Shown: positions 19,701-28,671 of the stretch, one piece after another
Position numbering within the stretch: position 1 is the first letter of the stretch
Layout of the letters: each line of letters starts with the position of its first letter
NCBI RefSeq assembly: GCF_000820305.1
Contig: NZ_CDBH01000051.1
Location: 1 to 64,000, forward strand
From: Aeromonas dhakensis
Lineage (GTDB): Bacteria > Pseudomonadota > Gammaproteobacteria > Enterobacterales > Aeromonadaceae
DNA: 64,000 bases
Reading direction: 5' to 3'
Position numbers and translations under genes: made by a program
The notes under the pieces: generated by a model
What the model was told of the DNA's origin: nothing
Seen by the model: only the letters and a program-made list of their open reading frames with translations
Databases searched by the model: none

Positions 19701-21636
19701 CGGCGGTGTCCAGGATGGCGCGGGTGATCTCGAGACTCTCGGCCAGCTTCTTCTCGGCCGCCTTGCTGTCGGTGATGTCCAGACCGATGCCAAGGTAGCC
19801 CCGGCTGATCCCCTGTTCATCACGGATGGCGGTGATCACCAGGGTGACGGGGAAGCGGCTGCCATCCTTGCGCACATAGGTCCACTCCCGGCTCTCCGCC
19901 CCTTCCCGTTCCGGTTTGTAGACGAACACCTGGAAGCCGCTGATCTGCTCGCCGTACTGGGCGCTGAGCTCGACACTGCGGGCCTGCATCTCGTCGCGGG
20001 TGTGGAAGATGCCGGGGGTCTCCTTGCCGACCACGTCGGCGGCGCTGTATCCCAGCAGCTGCTCGGCCCCCTCGTTGAACAGGGTGATGGTGCCCTCCAG
20101 ATCGGCCGCTATGATGGAGATTGCCGAGGCGGAGCGCAGGACGTTGCTCAATAACACGTTGATCTTGCTCAGCTCAGCCGTGCGCTCTGCCACCTGATGT
20201 TCCAGATTGGCGTTGAGCTCCAGGATCTTGGCCTCTGCCTGCTTCTGGGCCGTGATGTCCCGGATGGTCTCTGAGGTGCCGACCAGCTTGCCCCTATGGT
20301 CATAGATGGGGGCGATGGAGATGGAGAGATCCAGCAGATGGCCGTCCCTGTGCCGACGCCGGGCGGAGAAGCTCGGGATCCGGACGCCCTGCCTGAGGTC
20401 GGCGAGCCGCGCCTTCTCGCCGGCGCTGTCGTGATCCGTCTGAAACAGCGCGCTGTCGGTACGGGTCAGCGCCTCGCCGGCCGGGTAACCGAACAGATCT
20501 TCGGCCCCCTTGTTCCAGCTTACGATGACGCCGTTCAGGGTCTTGGCGATGATGCCGTCACTGGCACCGGCCACGATGGCGGCCAGTCTGGCCTGTTCCT
20601 CAATAATCTGCAGACGTTGCTGTTGCCCCTGAGCCCGCATGCGCGCGAGCAGGGTGAGCAGCAGAGTGAAGAGGCCGCCGGTGAACAACACCACATAGGG
20701 AGAGGTCTGGTTGAGCTGCGCCACGAACAGGGGATGGGCGTCGAGCCTGATCTGCCAGCGGCGGCCATGAATTTCCCGCTCGGCGGCTCTGGACATGGTG
20801 ATGTGGTGCGGATTGCGCGACTCGTGGTCGATGGCACTGGTATAGAAGGGCTGGATATGCCGGGGGTCGGTCACATCGATCAGTCTGATGTGAAAGGCCG
20901 GGCTCTCCAGATGCAGGGCGTCCAGCAACTCTTCCATCAGCAAGGGGGTATAGCTCCAGCCAAACCCGGCGGCCTCTCGCTCCTCGGGAGTCGCTGGAGT
21001 GGTCACGGTGCGGTAGATGGGCATCAGCATCAGAAAGGATTGCCTTGGCTTGCCCGTGGCCTGTACCAGGGTGATGGGGGGGGTCAGCCGTACCTCGCCG
21101 CTGCGGATAGCGGCGAGGGCCGCCTCACGGCGTGAGGGTTCCGAGGCGATGTCCAGCCCGATGGCCGCCTTGTTGCGTGATAGCGGCTCGATAAACTGGA
21201 TGATGAAATGTTCACCCCGATAGGGCGAGAGCAGCTGAAGGGTGAAACCTGGCCGCCCATCTCGTCGGGCGCGCAGGATGAAGTCGTCGAGCTCGGCATC
21301 CTTCACTCGCCTGATGAAGCCAAAACCCCGGGCACCGGGGAATTCACTGTCCACATCCCTGGTCAGGCTGTAACGAACGAAGTCCTCGTTGTCGAAGGCA
21401 TGTTCGCCGGCGGTCAGGATGGCGCCTCGTACCCCTCTGAGACCGTACTGATACAGATCGAGTCGCGCCTTGACGGTATCTGCGACGTGCTCCGTGGCCG
21501 CTGTGATGCTGGCTTGCACCTGCTTGTCATTGCTGTAATGGAGGAGGAGGGTGCCGAGCAGGGAGAGCAGCAGGCCGATGAGCAATACCAGGCCTGCACT
21601 GCGGTTCAACCCTAAAAAGGGGTGGTGATTGCGCAA
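16753..21636 (-). CDS. Large hybrid histidine kinase CHASE-PAS(x4)-HisKA-HATPase-REC-REC-HPt
   Basis: A 1627-aa inner-membrane sensor. Two membrane helices (about 15-33 and 314-331) bracket a periplasmic CHASE-type domain. In the cytoplasm, four PAS segments follow (about 350-470, 490-625, 635-755, 765-885), then HisKA with His911 ([10 protein letters not shown]), an ATPase domain ([24 protein letters not shown]), two receivers with Asp1201 ([11 protein letters not shown]) and Asp1343 ([11 protein letters not shown]), and an HPt with His1483 (LHAIKGSA). The start is a TTG at 21636 with a perfect AAGGAGG (21644-21650) seven bases away. The longer frame to 21747 has no such site. It overlaps the REC-GGDEF gene by 4 bases, so output is probably c-di-GMP. 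Confidence 0.9.
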   Translation of the reverse strand: MRNHHPFLGLNRSAGLVLLIGLLLSLLGTLLLHYSNDKQVQASITAATEHVADTVKARLDLYQYGLRGVRGAILTAGEHAFDNEDFVRYSLTRDVDSEFPGARGFGFIRRVKDAELDDFILRARRDGRPGFTLQLLSPYRGEHFIIQFIEPLSRNKAAIGLDIASEPSRREAALAAIRSGEVRLTPPITLVQATGKPRQSFLMLMPIYRTVTTPATPEEREAAGFGWSYTPLLMEELLDALHLESPAFHIRLIDVTDPRHIQPFYTSAIDHESRNPHHITMSRAAEREIHGRRWQIRLDAHPLFVAQLNQTSPYVVLFTGGLFTLLLTLLARMRAQGQQQRLQIIEEQARLAAIVAGASDGIIAKTLNGVIVSWNKGAEDLFGYPAGEALTRTDSALFQTDHDSAGEKARLADLRQGVRIPSFSARRRHRDGHLLDLSISIAPIYDHRGKLVGTSETIRDITAQKQAEAKILELNANLEHQVAERTAELSKINVLLSNVLRSASAISIIAADLEGTITLFNEGAEQLLGYSAADVVGKETPGIFHTRDEMQARSVELSAQYGEQISGFQVFVYKPEREGAESREWTYVRKDGSRFPVTLVITAIRDEQGISRGYLGIGLDITDSKAAEKKLAESLEITRAILDTAVNPIMTMDPDGRIHSLNPAGQTAFGYQAGEIQGRQVQTLLHSSDEHELGEFPLGTLSDSQLAALMEREFIGRRRDGSEFPLQMSIGRMQAAGSSMFVCIMTDMTQQLAQRNEILSTRDQLQMAADVAELGIWSWELGSNALSWNNRMFELYDLPLTLRDEGLNYQHWANRVHPDDLAATTASLNRAVAGTGIYDPVFRVMQDNCDHRVIQAGAKVERDSSGQALRVIGFNRDITAQTELESRLLYAKEQADAASQTKSSFLANMSHEIRTPLNAVLGMLQLIQYTELTARQLDYVVKAHSAANSLLGLLNDILDYSKIEASKLQLDLHPFDIELLMRDLAIVLDGNQRQKEIEVMFDIDPHLPNHLIGDSMRLQQVLTNLAGNALKFTIKGQVVITMALLARHEQTVTIRVAVTDSGIGISAHQLERIFESFTQAEASTTRRFGGSGLGLVICKRLLKLMGAELRVESEPGRGSRFWFDITLAQAAPQSLKEACPDMAPPPYILVVDDSELAAELLQRTLLQLGWQAELVHSGAEAVRRVAEARAQGRPFDIVLMDWSMPGMDGLNAAAQIRQQAGQDPVPGVIMVTAYGHEVFTESHQSGATPFVSLLTKPVTPKQLAEAIYQALNGQDVAPALPAQHTRRLSGLTLLVVEDNLLNRQVACELLSCEGARVLLAECGRDGVAMVLQQAPSFDAVLIDMQMPDIDGLEATRQIRAHPQFANLPIIAMTANASEADRQLCLAAGMNEHVGKPIALEQLVSTLLAQLGKAGQPALAQPPSPAASEALLEAESVIRQRFDNDIELLQRILSLFDPDMAEQLEALHQAIAAGQVTEACRILHAIKGSASTMGACQLATLAKAQEQALLHADQQQAAALLADAGWLQRLQETVRLSLESLEKTFAPPPDTTTQPADDALSLAEWREAMQHILALLEDGNLAAVELTEALAPKTPPQLHTAFRQFAGLIDNLEFGAALKLGHALCDNQ

Positions 21637-21747
21637 GCTGAAGCCTCCTTGCCTCGCTGATGACGTAGAACACACCCGATGTGACGATTCTGCCATTTTG
21701 GCCAGAGTAGCGTTAATGCATTGAAAGTAAACCCTGATATCCCGCAA

Positions 21748-21783
21748 TCAAAACACAGAGCGCAAATGACGGCGCTCTGTGTT
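21748..21783 (-). terminator. Terminator of ygiD
   Basis: A 12-bp perfect stem (21752-21763 with 21772-21783; arms AACACAGAGCGC type) with an 8-base loop. On the minus strand the stem is followed by TTTTGATT. Confidence 0.75.
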
Positions 21784-21887
21784 GGTTCAAAGTGGTATCA
21801 AATGGGTTGCAACATAACTTAGCACTGATCGCAGCCACTTGTATCCGATTCTCCTGCTCTACGCCTTGGCCTGAATGGCAGCCGCGT

Positions 21888-22655
21888 CTACGCAAAGCGG
21901 TAGGAGCCCATGTAGAGGCTGCCGCCATCCCAGCTGTCGTGCAGTTTGACCGGCTTGTCCTGGCCGGCGGCGCCGAGTGCCACGAACAGCGGGCGCAGGT
22001 GATCGTCGTGAGGGTGGGATTCCACCGCCCCCGGCGCGCGGGCGCGGTAATCTTCCAGCGCCGCTCTGTCACCCTCGGCCATGGTCAACTCCAGCCAGTC
22101 GACGAAACTGCGGGCCCAGCCCGGCACCGGCGAGTTTTCCGGCCCCAGTGCCCGCAGGTTGTGGGTGATGGCGCCGGAGGCCAGGATGCCGATCCCCTGG
22201 GCACGCAGCTGCTGCAGCGCCTCCCCCAGCTGCCACAGCTGGCGCGGGGTGAAGCTGGCCGGGATGGAGAGCTGCACCAGCGGGACGCTGCTGGCGGGAT
22301 CCATCAGCGAGAGCGGCGACCAGACCCCGTGATCCAGCTCGCGGCGCACCGGCTCGGCGGGCAGGCCCGCCAGCAGCAGCTGGTCACTCACCGCCTCCTG
22401 CAACCAGAGCGGGCTGCTGGCCGGCCAGCGGATGTGATAGAGCGGCTCGGGGAAACCGTAGAAGTCGTACATCAAGGCCGGATTGGGCTCGACGTTGATC
22501 TGCAGCTCGCTGCGGGTAAACCAGTGGGCCGAGATGACCACCAGCCCCTTGAGATCGCCAAGGCGCAGACTTTTGAGGAAGTGGGTCGCCGGCTGGTCGC
22601 GCAGAACCAGATCCGGGGCGCCATGGGAGATGAACCAGACGGGGGCGATAGACAT
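21888..22655 (-). CDS. ygiD: YgiD/LigB-type extradiol dioxygenase
   Basis: A 255-aa cytosolic enzyme of the class III extradiol ring-cleavage dioxygenase family (4,5-DOPA dioxygenase type). Metal-ligand and catalytic histidines are visible in WFISHGAP (His11), VISAHWFT, ELDHGVWSPL and ASGAITHNL. It is close to E. coli YgiD in length and motif order. The physiological catechol substrate is not known. The ATG at 22655 is preferred over one four codons upstream because GGAG lies six bases before it. It stands alone with its own terminator. Confidence 0.88.
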   Translation of the reverse strand: MSIAPVWFISHGAPDLVLRDQPATHFLKSLRLGDLKGLVVISAHWFTRSELQINVEPNPALMYDFYGFPEPLYHIRWPASSPLWLQEAVSDQLLLAGLPAEPVRRELDHGVWSPLSLMDPASSVPLVQLSIPASFTPRQLWQLGEALQQLRAQGIGILASGAITHNLRALGPENSPVPGWARSFVDWLELTMAEGDRAALEDYRARAPGAVESHPHDDHLRPLFVALGAAGQDKPVKLHDSWDGGSLYMGSYRFA

Positions 22656-22976
22656 GACAGACTCCATATGCGTTGTATTGGTGCCAGGGCACCGAAAACG
22701 GTGGGCCAGGGCGACATGCCACTGACGATATGGTCATTATCTGCCCCGAAAATGAAGTTAACAATCCAGCTTGATGAATAAGCACTGTTCACTATTGGTT
22801 GATAGTGAAGGGGGAAGGATGGGAGGTTTACCTATGACAAGGCCGGCGCAGTGGCCGGCCCTGAGAAAGGCTGAGAGCGTCTTGCCCCACAGCCATCAGT
22901 TCATCTTGATGCGGATTTTATCCCTAACCGCGCCACCTCGCAGGTCAGCACGGGCGCAGGGTGGGATCTGACCGGT
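22656..22976. other. Intergenic stretch between ygiD and fkl gene
   Basis: This holds the ygiD promoter region (AT-rich near 22730-22800) and a GGCCGGC hairpin near 22842-22861 that, read on the minus strand, follows the FKBP gene and probably ends it. No convincing ORF was seen. Confidence 0.4.
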
Positions 22977-23447
22977 TTACTGAATACCGAGCAGCTCGAC
23001 GTCGAAGATCAATACAGATCCCGGCGGGATCTTGCCGGCGGCGCGATCGCCGTAGGCGAGGTTGGCGGGGATGTAGAAGCGGGTCTTCTCCCCTTCCACC
23101 ATCAGCTGTACCCCTTCGGTCCAGCCCTTGATCACCTGGTTGAGGCCAAACTCGATGGGCTCGCCGCGGGCGACCGAGCTGTCGAAGACGGTGCCGTCCA
23201 GCAGCTTGCCCTCGTAGTGCACCTTCACCTTGCTGGTGGCGGTGGGGTGAACGGTGCCGCTGCCGGGGGTCAGTACTTCGTACTGCAGGCCGGAGGCGGT
23301 GGTGGTCACCAGGGGTTTTTCCTTGTTGGCGGCGAGGAACTCGGCCCCCTTGCGCACATTCTCTTCCGCCAGCTTCCTGTTGTTGCTGCTCGAGTAGAAG
23401 TAGTAGGCGACGCCGGCAACCAGCAGCGCGATCAGAACGAGTTTCAT
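22977..23447 (-). CDS. FKBP-type peptidyl-prolyl isomerase, membrane-anchored
   Basis: A 156-aa protein. Residues 1-19 form a single hydrophobic helix with a polar SSSNNRK linker after it, which fits an N-terminal membrane anchor with the catalytic domain in the periplasm. The FKBP domain (about 50-156) carries VKVHYEGKLLDGTVFDSS, GLNQVIKGWTEGVQLM and IPANLAYGDRAAGKIPPGSVLIFDVELL, which include the conserved hydrophobic pocket. It catalyses proline cis-trans isomerisation in protein folding. It is shorter than FkpA and FklB because the dimerisation region is missing. It appears monocistronic. Confidence 0.9.
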   Translation of the reverse strand: MKLVLIALLVAGVAYYFYSSSNNRKLAEENVRKGAEFLAANKEKPLVTTTASGLQYEVLTPGSGTVHPTATSKVKVHYEGKLLDGTVFDSSVARGEPIEFGLNQVIKGWTEGVQLMVEGEKTRFYIPANLAYGDRAAGKIPPGSVLIFDVELLGIQ

Positions 23448-23606
23448 CGGGTATCCCTATGTCGTGAAATGCCGGGAGGGCAGTGAGTGCGGCATCTTAT
23501 CCCAGCCGGGGCGTCAGGGCGAGCCGGGGCGGGGCAGGATGTGACCGGACGGGCAAATGAGCAGGGGGAGGCGACTGGCGCCTCCCCCTCGTCGTCAGGG
23601 CGGTCG

Positions 23607-24761
23607 TTACTTGGCGGCCACCATCATCAGGGCGGGCAGGGCGAAGAAGAGGCCCGCCACGTAGCCGAGTGCCAGTAGCTTGTTCTCGCTGCCGACCCGG
23701 GCCAGCCCCTCGGCCGCCTTGACCGGCAGCTCGCGCAGGAAGGGCACCCCGTAGATGAGCACCACGGCGAACAGGTTGAACAGTACGTGCACCAGGGCGA
23801 TGGTCAGCGCCAGCTTGGCCCCGGCACCACTGATGGCGGTGGCGGCCAGCAGGGCGGTGATGGTGGTGCCGATATTGGCGCCCAGGGTGAAGGGATAGAG
23901 CTGACGGGTGCTGAACACGCCGCTGCCGGCCAGCGGGATCATCAGGCTGGTGGTGGTGGAAGAGGACTGCACCATCACGGTAACCAGAGTGCCGGAGGCG
24001 ATGCCGGTCAGCGGGCCGCGGCCCAGCGCCTTGTGCAGCACCTCTTTGGCACGGCCGACCAGCACCCGTTGCAGTACCTTGCCGAGCCAGGTGACGCAGC
24101 CGAGGATCAGCAGGATGCCGATGACGATGGTGGCGATGGCCGGCCCTTTGCCCGGCAGGAAGGCCACCAGGTCATCGATGAAGTTGAGGGCCGGGGAGAT
24201 GAGGGGCTTCATGAAATCCATCCCCTTCATCGACATGTCGGCGGAGCCTACCAGCAGGGTGGCCAGCGCCTCGGCACTCTTTTGCAGCAGACCGAACATC
24301 AGCTCCAGCGGCAGGAAGATGAACACCGCCAGCAGGTTGAAGAAGTCGTGCACAGTGGCGGCGGCAAAGGCGCGGCGAAACTCGCCCCGATCCCGGATAT
24401 GGCCGAGGGAGACGATGGTGTTGGTGATGGTGGTGCCGAGGTTGGCGCCCATCACCATGGGAATGGCCATGCCGATGGGCAGGCCGCCGGCCACCAGACC
24501 GACGATCACCGAGGTGACCGTGCTGGAGGATTGCACCAGGGCGGTGGCCAGGATGCCGAGCAGCAGGGCGACGAAGGGGTTGTTGGCGAAGGCGAAGATC
24601 TGGGCCGCGCCCTCGGCGCCGCCGGAGAAGCCCTTGAAGCCGTGGGAGACGGCGCCGACGGCAACCAGGATCAGGTAGATCAGGGTGATCACAGCGAGCC
24701 AGTTGAACAGTGGGCCAGTACGACGGGTCTGCTGTTGTGCAAAAGATGGGGTGCTGTGCAT
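23607..24761 (-). CDS. nptA: Na+/phosphate cotransporter, NptA/PNaS family
   Basis: A 384-aa inner-membrane carrier with 8-10 hydrophobic segments. The two inverted halves each contain the family QSSS motif (ALVQSSSTVTSVIVG near residue 75 and TVMVQSSSTTTSLMIP near 245) and a GANLGTT / GANIGTT motif after it, the sodium and phosphate sites of the PNaS (SLC34-like) family. It resembles Vibrio cholerae NptA. ATG at 24761 follows AAGAGG. The frame's earlier start at 24803 would overlap the -10 box. A near-perfect Pho box upstream indicates PhoB control under phosphate limitation. Confidence 0.92.
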   Translation of the reverse strand: MHSTPSFAQQQTRRTGPLFNWLAVITLIYLILVAVGAVSHGFKGFSGGAEGAAQIFAFANNPFVALLLGILATALVQSSSTVTSVIVGLVAGGLPIGMAIPMVMGANLGTTITNTIVSLGHIRDRGEFRRAFAAATVHDFFNLLAVFIFLPLELMFGLLQKSAEALATLLVGSADMSMKGMDFMKPLISPALNFIDDLVAFLPGKGPAIATIVIGILLILGCVTWLGKVLQRVLVGRAKEVLHKALGRGPLTGIASGTLVTVMVQSSSTTTSLMIPLAGSGVFSTRQLYPFTLGANIGTTITALLAATAISGAGAKLALTIALVHVLFNLFAVVLIYGVPFLRELPVKAAEGLARVGSENKLLALGYVAGLFFALPALMMVAAK

Positions 24762-24801
24762 GAAGCCTCTTGGGACAGTCTGCTTGAAAATGGACGGGCG
24801 C

Positions 24802-24835
24802 ATTACAGCAGGGCTCCATGACAGAAATATGACAA
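24802..24835 (-). promoter_or_regulatory. Pho box and -10 of nptA
   Basis: Minus strand 24835-24818 reads TTGTCAT-ATTT-CTGTCAT, an almost exact PhoB box (two 7-mers, 4-base gap). A TGTAAT -10 box (24807-24802) starts 10 bases downstream, the spacing used at PhoB-activated promoters. Confidence 0.85.
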
Positions 24836-25009
24836 AGTGACACTTTTGTGATGATTTGATGACATGGCCGGGTGGGGAAGATGGGACAGAAGGTGTCGGA
24901 TTGGGCCGGGATCTCGCCCCGTTTGGCTGCGAATGTGTCTGACGGCTTGCCGCCGGGGCACAGGGCGTTATGCTGCGGCCTTCCTTATCTCAACCAGCGT
25001 GGTGTTGTT

Positions 25010-25390
25010 ATGCGTGCATGGGTGTTGTGTCTGTCCCTGGGTCTGTTGTCTGTCGGTGCCCAGGCGAGCGTGTTGAAATCCGAGTGCAACCTCGACAAGG
25101 CAATGAAGAACGAGGCGCTCAATGCGACTCTGGGGGTCAAGGGCCGCTGTGATACCGACAAGCTGGTGCGCCAACAGAAAGAGAAGGCCGGGGCCGAGGT
25201 GAAGAAGTACACCACGGACGTGCTGGACCAAAAAACCGCCGGCATCAAGGAGGGCAAGAGCCAGCTGCAGGGGACCCAGCAGAAGGTCAATCAGGCCGGC
25301 CAGCAGCTCAAGCAGACCCAGCAGGATGTGAAGGCGGTGGCCAAGGATCCGCTCAAGGCGGCTGCCACTGCGGTGATCAACCAGGGTTGA
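25010..25390 (+). CDS. Small periplasmic coiled-coil protein, unknown function
   Basis: A 126-aa protein. Residues 1-19 are a signal peptide (cleavage after AQA). The mature part has two cysteines (in SECNLDKA and GRCDTDKL), then a long Gln/Lys-rich amphipathic helix (about 65-115) with QLKQTQQDVKAVAKDP, likely a coiled coil. I do not recognise the family. The ATG at 25010 is chosen because it gives the signal peptide; the frame is open upstream to 24872 without secretion features. It is divergent from nptA. It might be another phosphate-starvation protein, but its own promoter shows no clear Pho box. Confidence 0.65.
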   Translation: MRAWVLCLSLGLLSVGAQASVLKSECNLDKAMKNEALNATLGVKGRCDTDKLVRQQKEKAGAEVKKYTTDVLDQKTAGIKEGKSQLQGTQQKVNQAGQQLKQTQQDVKAVAKDPLKAAATAVINQG

Positions 25391-25432
25391 GCCCGGCCGC
25401 CGCGAGGGCGGTGATCAGATGAGGTGCACGAA

Positions 25433-25456
25433 GAAGGGGAGCCATGGCTCCCCTTC
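25433..25456. terminator. Convergent hairpin terminator
   Basis: A perfect 11-bp stem GAAGGGGAGCC / GGCTCCCCTTC with a 2-base centre lies between the plus-strand periplasmic-protein gene and the minus-strand permease gene. It can serve both, though T tracts are poor. Confidence 0.6.
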
Positions 25457-25477
25457 TGCTTGGTTGGCGCTGGCCGC

Positions 25478-26821
25478 TTACTGCGAGTCGGCCGCCTCTT
25501 CGTACTGACGGAAGGGGATGCGGAACACCGCGAGGCGCAGGAACAGGTAGGTGACGCCGAGGCCGGCCCAGATCAGGCCCAGCTCCAGCGAGCTCTGCTC
25601 CAGGTTGATCCAGAGCGCGCCTATGGTGGCGGCACCCAGCAGCGGCAGCAGCAGGAACAGCAGGTGCTCCTTGAGGCTCTTGTTGCGCTTCTCGCGTACC
25701 CAGAACTGACCGATGACCGACAGGTTGACGAAGGTGAAGGCCACCAGGGCACCGAAGTTCACCAGCGCCAGCGCCATGTCCAGATCGAACGACACCGCGG
25801 AGAGGGCCAGGGCGCCCACCATCAGCACGTTGATGGCCGGGGTGCGGTATTTGGGGTGGATGTAGCCGAATACCCGCTCCGGGATCATCCGATCGCGCCC
25901 CATCACGTAGAGGATGCGGGACACGCCGGCGTGGGCGGCCATGCCGGAGGCCAGCACGGCTACTGTGGTGCACACCAGTACCACGCTCTGGAACAGGGTG
26001 CCGCCGACGTAGAGGGCAATCTCCGGCAGCACGGCGTCCGGCTCCTTGAAGCGGGCCAGATCCGGGAAGTAGAGCTGCAGGAAGTAGGAGACGGTCACGA
26101 AGATGATGCCGCCGATCAGCGCAGTCAGCACGATGGCGCGCGGGATCACCTTGCCGGCGTTCGGGGTCTCTTCGGAGAGCGAGCTCAAGCCGTCGAAGCC
26201 CAGGAACGAGAAGCAGAGGATGGTGGCGCCGGTGAACAGCGGCACCATGCCGGCCGACTCGAAGTGGAACGGACGGCTGCTCAGCATGGTCGCGGCCCCT
26301 TCACCCTGATAGATGCCCCAGCCCATCAGGCCGAGGAAGACGGTGATGATGGCCAGCTGGATGAAGACGATGACGCCGTTGAAGTTGGCCACCAGGTTGA
26401 TGCCGCGCAGGTTCAGGAAGGTCATCACGGTCACCAGACCGAAGATGAAGATCCAGGGCTCGACGCCGGGGAACATGGCGGTCAGGTAGATCTTGGCCAG
26501 CAGGATGTTGATCATCGGCATGAACATGTAGTCGAGCAGGGAAGACCAGCCGACCATGAAGCCGATGTAGGGGTTGAACACCTTCTGGGCGTAGGTATAG
26601 GCAGAGCCCGCGGAGGGGAACTTGCGCACCAGGTGGCCGTAGCTGATGGCGGTCAGCAGAATGCCGCCGAGCGCCAGCAGATAGGCGGTGGCGACGCGGC
26701 CTTCGGTAATGTCACCGACGATGGCGAAGGTATCGAATACCGCCATGGGTGTGAGGTAAGCCAGACCCATCACCACTACCTGGAAGAGGGTGAGCGTCTT
26801 GAGCAGCTTGGCACCGGCCAT
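25478..26821 (-). CDS. PuuP-like putrescine/amino-acid permease (copy 1)
   Basis: A 447-aa APC-superfamily inner-membrane transporter with about 12 membrane segments. PuuP-like features are [15 protein letters not shown] in helix 1, the [14 protein letters not shown] loop and [17 protein letters not shown] after helix 6. The putrescine assignment rests on neighbours (aminotransferase, PuuR, PuuB) and resemblance to E. coli PuuP. It is a clear paralogue of the permease at 27328-28671, differing throughout, so the duplication is not recent. ATG at 26821 lies eight bases after AGGAG and shares its A with the TGA of the 49-codon ORF in front of it, so translation is probably coupled. Confidence 0.88.
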   Translation of the reverse strand: MAGAKLLKTLTLFQVVVMGLAYLTPMAVFDTFAIVGDITEGRVATAYLLALGGILLTAISYGHLVRKFPSAGSAYTYAQKVFNPYIGFMVGWSSLLDYMFMPMINILLAKIYLTAMFPGVEPWIFIFGLVTVMTFLNLRGINLVANFNGVIVFIQLAIITVFLGLMGWGIYQGEGAATMLSSRPFHFESAGMVPLFTGATILCFSFLGFDGLSSLSEETPNAGKVIPRAIVLTALIGGIIFVTVSYFLQLYFPDLARFKEPDAVLPEIALYVGGTLFQSVVLVCTTVAVLASGMAAHAGVSRILYVMGRDRMIPERVFGYIHPKYRTPAINVLMVGALALSAVSFDLDMALALVNFGALVAFTFVNLSVIGQFWVREKRNKSLKEHLLFLLLPLLGAATIGALWINLEQSSLELGLIWAGLGVTYLFLRLAVFRIPFRQYEEAADSQ

Positions 26822-26970
26822 CACGCTTTCTCCTCTGTGATCGCCAGGGCGGCGAAGGGGGACGGGATCAGGGACGCAGCGCGTCGCTGGACACAGGGGG
26901 CGCCGGTCTGTGGCACAGACAAGTGGCGCACGCCGGCGGGGACCGGCAGGAAAGCAATGAAATGCCCCAT
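26821..26970 (-). CDS. Short leader ORF 1 coupled to permease copy 1
   Basis: A 49-codon ORF beginning [17 protein letters not shown] and ending EEKA, with a good ribosome site (GAGG six bases before the ATG). Its TGA overlaps the permease ATG as TGATG. A homologous 41-codon ORF ([17 protein letters not shown] start) sits in the same position before permease copy 2. Shared residues include MG-x-F-x-AFLP, AG-x-R-x-L, GAP, SLIPS and a Lys-Ala ending. There is no membrane segment or known motif. Likely roles are a regulatory leader peptide or a translational coupling device. I know of no described family. Confidence 0.65.
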   Translation of the reverse strand: MGHFIAFLPVPAGVRHLSVPQTGAPCVQRRAASLIPSPFAALAITEEKA

Positions 26971-27112
26971 GTATTTCCTCACAACGTCGGGAGATTGCCT
27001 GGCAATCTCGGTATCAATTCCGGTACAAAGTCCGGCCTCTTGGTGAATGTGGTTTACCCCTTAAAAACGAAGAACCGATGTTGCAAAAAACATCGGCTCT
27101 CAGGGGCGGCGT
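26971..27112 (-). ncRNA. Structured 5' leader RNA of permease copy 1
   Basis: Between the promoter and leader ORF 1, the minus strand holds three hairpins. First is CCGATGTT...AACATCGG (27074-27095). Second is CCGG...CCGG (27035-27020), preceded by GAGG. Third is GAGATTGCC-A-GGCAATCTC (27009-26991). The second and third recur in the same order before permease copy 2, with a compensatory change in the third. This is consistent with a conserved cis-regulatory RNA; no known riboswitch consensus was recognised. Confidence 0.5.
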
Positions 27113-27141
27113 ATTGTGCCCTCAGGGGGGGGAGGACACAA
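27113..27141 (-). promoter_or_regulatory. Promoter of leader ORF 1 / permease copy 1
   Basis: TTGTGT (27141-27136), 17-base spacer, CACAAT (27118-27113). The same TTGTNN-17-CACAAT arrangement precedes copy 2, and 15 bases around the -10 (GCACAATRCGCCGCC) differ at one position only. Confidence 0.55.
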
Positions 27142-27144
27142 GCA

Positions 27145-27168
27145 AAAATGCCCCCGCCAGGGCATTTT
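27145..27168. terminator. Second hairpin after permease copy 2
   Basis: AAAATGCCC / GGGCATTTT, 9-bp stem with a 6-base loop and A/T tails on both sides. It insulates permease copy 1 from upstream transcription. Confidence 0.7.
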
Positions 27169-27280
27169 GTTGACCTGGGTCAGGTCGGGGTTGAGCCCCC
27201 GGCTGGCAGCCTGTGCTGACAGGGGCGCGAGCGAAGCCGCTCCGGCGCGCGTGCCGCTGTCACGGCGGGTGAACAGGGGT

Positions 27281-27306
27281 AAAAAAACGCCCGCGAAAGG
27301 CGGGCG
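27281..27306 (-). terminator. Terminator of permease copy 2
   Basis: Minus strand CGCCCGC-CTTTC-GCGGGCG followed by seven Ts (27287-27281), 21 bases after the stop codon. Confidence 0.9.
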
Positions 27307-27327
27307 CAGTAGTCATGAAAAGGGGGC

Positions 27328-28671
27328 TCAGGAGGCGTCGGTTTCGGGCCGGCGCAGCTGGACCCGGAACACGGTGAGGCGCAGCAGCAGATAGAGGGCG
27401 CCGAGGGCGGCCCAGATCAGCCCCAGCTCGAAGGAGGCCGGCTCCAGATTGAGCCAGAGCACGCCGATGCAGGCGGCGCCACACAGAGGCAGCAGCAGGA
27501 AGATCAGGTGATCCCGCAGCGTCTTGTTGTGACCGAGCTTGACGTAGAAGTGTGCAATCACCGCCAGATTGACGAAGGTGAAGGCCACCAGCGCGCCGAA
27601 GTTGATCAGTGCCAGCGCCATCTCCAGATCGAACGACACCGCCGAGAGGGCCAGGATCCCCACCAGTAGCACGTTCAGCGCCGGGGTCTGCCAGGTCGGG
27701 TGGATATAGGCGAAGAAGCGGCTCGGCAGGGCGCGATCCCGTCCCATCACGTAGAGCAGGCGCGACACGCCGGCGTGGGAGGCGAGCCCCGAGGCCAGCA
27801 CCGCCACCGTGGTGCAGACCAGCACCACCGCCTGGAACAGCTTGCCGCCCACATAGAGGGCGATTTCCGGCAGCACCGCATCCGGCTGCTGGAAGCGGGA
27901 GATGTCCGGGAAGAACAGCTGCAGGAAGTAGGAGACGGAGATGAACAGCACGCCGCCGATCAGCGCCGTCAGCACGATGGCGCGGGGGATCACCCGATCC
28001 GCGTTCGGCGTCTCTTCCGACAGGGTGGTGATGGCGTCAAAGCCGAGGAACGACAGACAGAGGATGGAGGCGCCGGTGAGCAGGGGGGCCACCGCCATCT
28101 GATCGGAGAAGAAGGGACGGCTGCTCGCCACCGTGCCAAGCCCCTCGCCATGGTAGACACCCCAGGCGATGAGGCCGATGAAGACGGCGATGATGCTGAA
28201 CTGCATGATGACGATCAGGCTGTTGAAGTTGGCCACCAGCTTGATGCCGCGCAGGTTCAGGAAGGTCATGACGGCGGCCAGCCCCAGGATGTAGGTCCAG
28301 GGTTCCACGCTCGGGAACAGGGCCTCCATGTAGATCTTGGCCAGCAGCATGTTGATCATCGGCATGAACATGTAGTCGAGCAGGGAGACCCAGCCCACCA
28401 TGAAGCCCACGTAAGGGTGGAACACCTTCTGGGCATAGGTGTAGGCGGAGCCTGCCGAGGGAAACTTGCGTACCAGGTGGCCGTAACTCATGGCGGTGAA
28501 CAGCATGCCGATGAGGGCGAACAGGTAGGCGGTCGGCACATGGCCTTCGGTGATTTCGGTGACGATGCCGAAGGTGTCAAACACCGCCATGGGGGTCAGG
28601 TAGGCCAGACCCATGATGACGACGTGCCACAGCTTCAGGCTTTTTTTCAGGCCGACGGGTTGGGCATTCAT
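27328..28671 (-). CDS. PuuP-like putrescine/amino-acid permease (copy 2)
   Basis: A 447-aa APC-family permease with the same signatures as its downstream paralogue ([74 protein letters not shown]). About 12 membrane helices. Likely imports putrescine or a related amine/amino acid for the catabolic genes upstream. Its ATG at 28671 overlaps the TGA of the 41-codon ORF by 4 bases (ATGA), and the ribosome site is weak (GGGGAAAGC), so translation likely depends on coupling with that ORF. It has its own promoter about 290 bases upstream and its own terminator. Confidence 0.88.
   Translation of the reverse strand: MNAQPVGLKKSLKLWHVVIMGLAYLTPMAVFDTFGIVTEITEGHVPTAYLFALIGMLFTAMSYGHLVRKFPSAGSAYTYAQKVFHPYVGFMVGWVSLLDYMFMPMINMLLAKIYMEALFPSVEPWTYILGLAAVMTFLNLRGIKLVANFNSLIVIMQFSIIAVFIGLIAWGVYHGEGLGTVASSRPFFSDQMAVAPLLTGASILCLSFLGFDAITTLSEETPNADRVIPRAIVLTALIGGVLFISVSYFLQLFFPDISRFQQPDAVLPEIALYVGGKLFQAVVLVCTTVAVLASGLASHAGVSRLLYVMGRDRALPSRFFAYIHPTWQTPALNVLLVGILALSAVSFDLEMALALINFGALVAFTFVNLAVIAHFYVKLGHNKTLRDHLIFLLLPLCGAACIGVLWLNLEPASFELGLIWAALGALYLLLRLTVFRVQLRRPETDAS

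Noticed and set aside
24836-24860. A third PhoB half-site upstream of the nptA Pho box
   Set aside because: A GTGTCAC sequence is near, but its spacing is 9 rather than 11 bases, so it does not fit the repeat register.
26971-27112. Guanidine-II (mini-ykkC) riboswitch upstream of the permease
   Set aside because: Two hairpins are present, but the loops lack the ACGR motif that defines that class.
27328-28671. The two permease genes as a recent tandem duplication or assembly artefact
   Set aside because: The proteins differ at many positions throughout, and the leaders differ in length and sequence; they are old paralogues.
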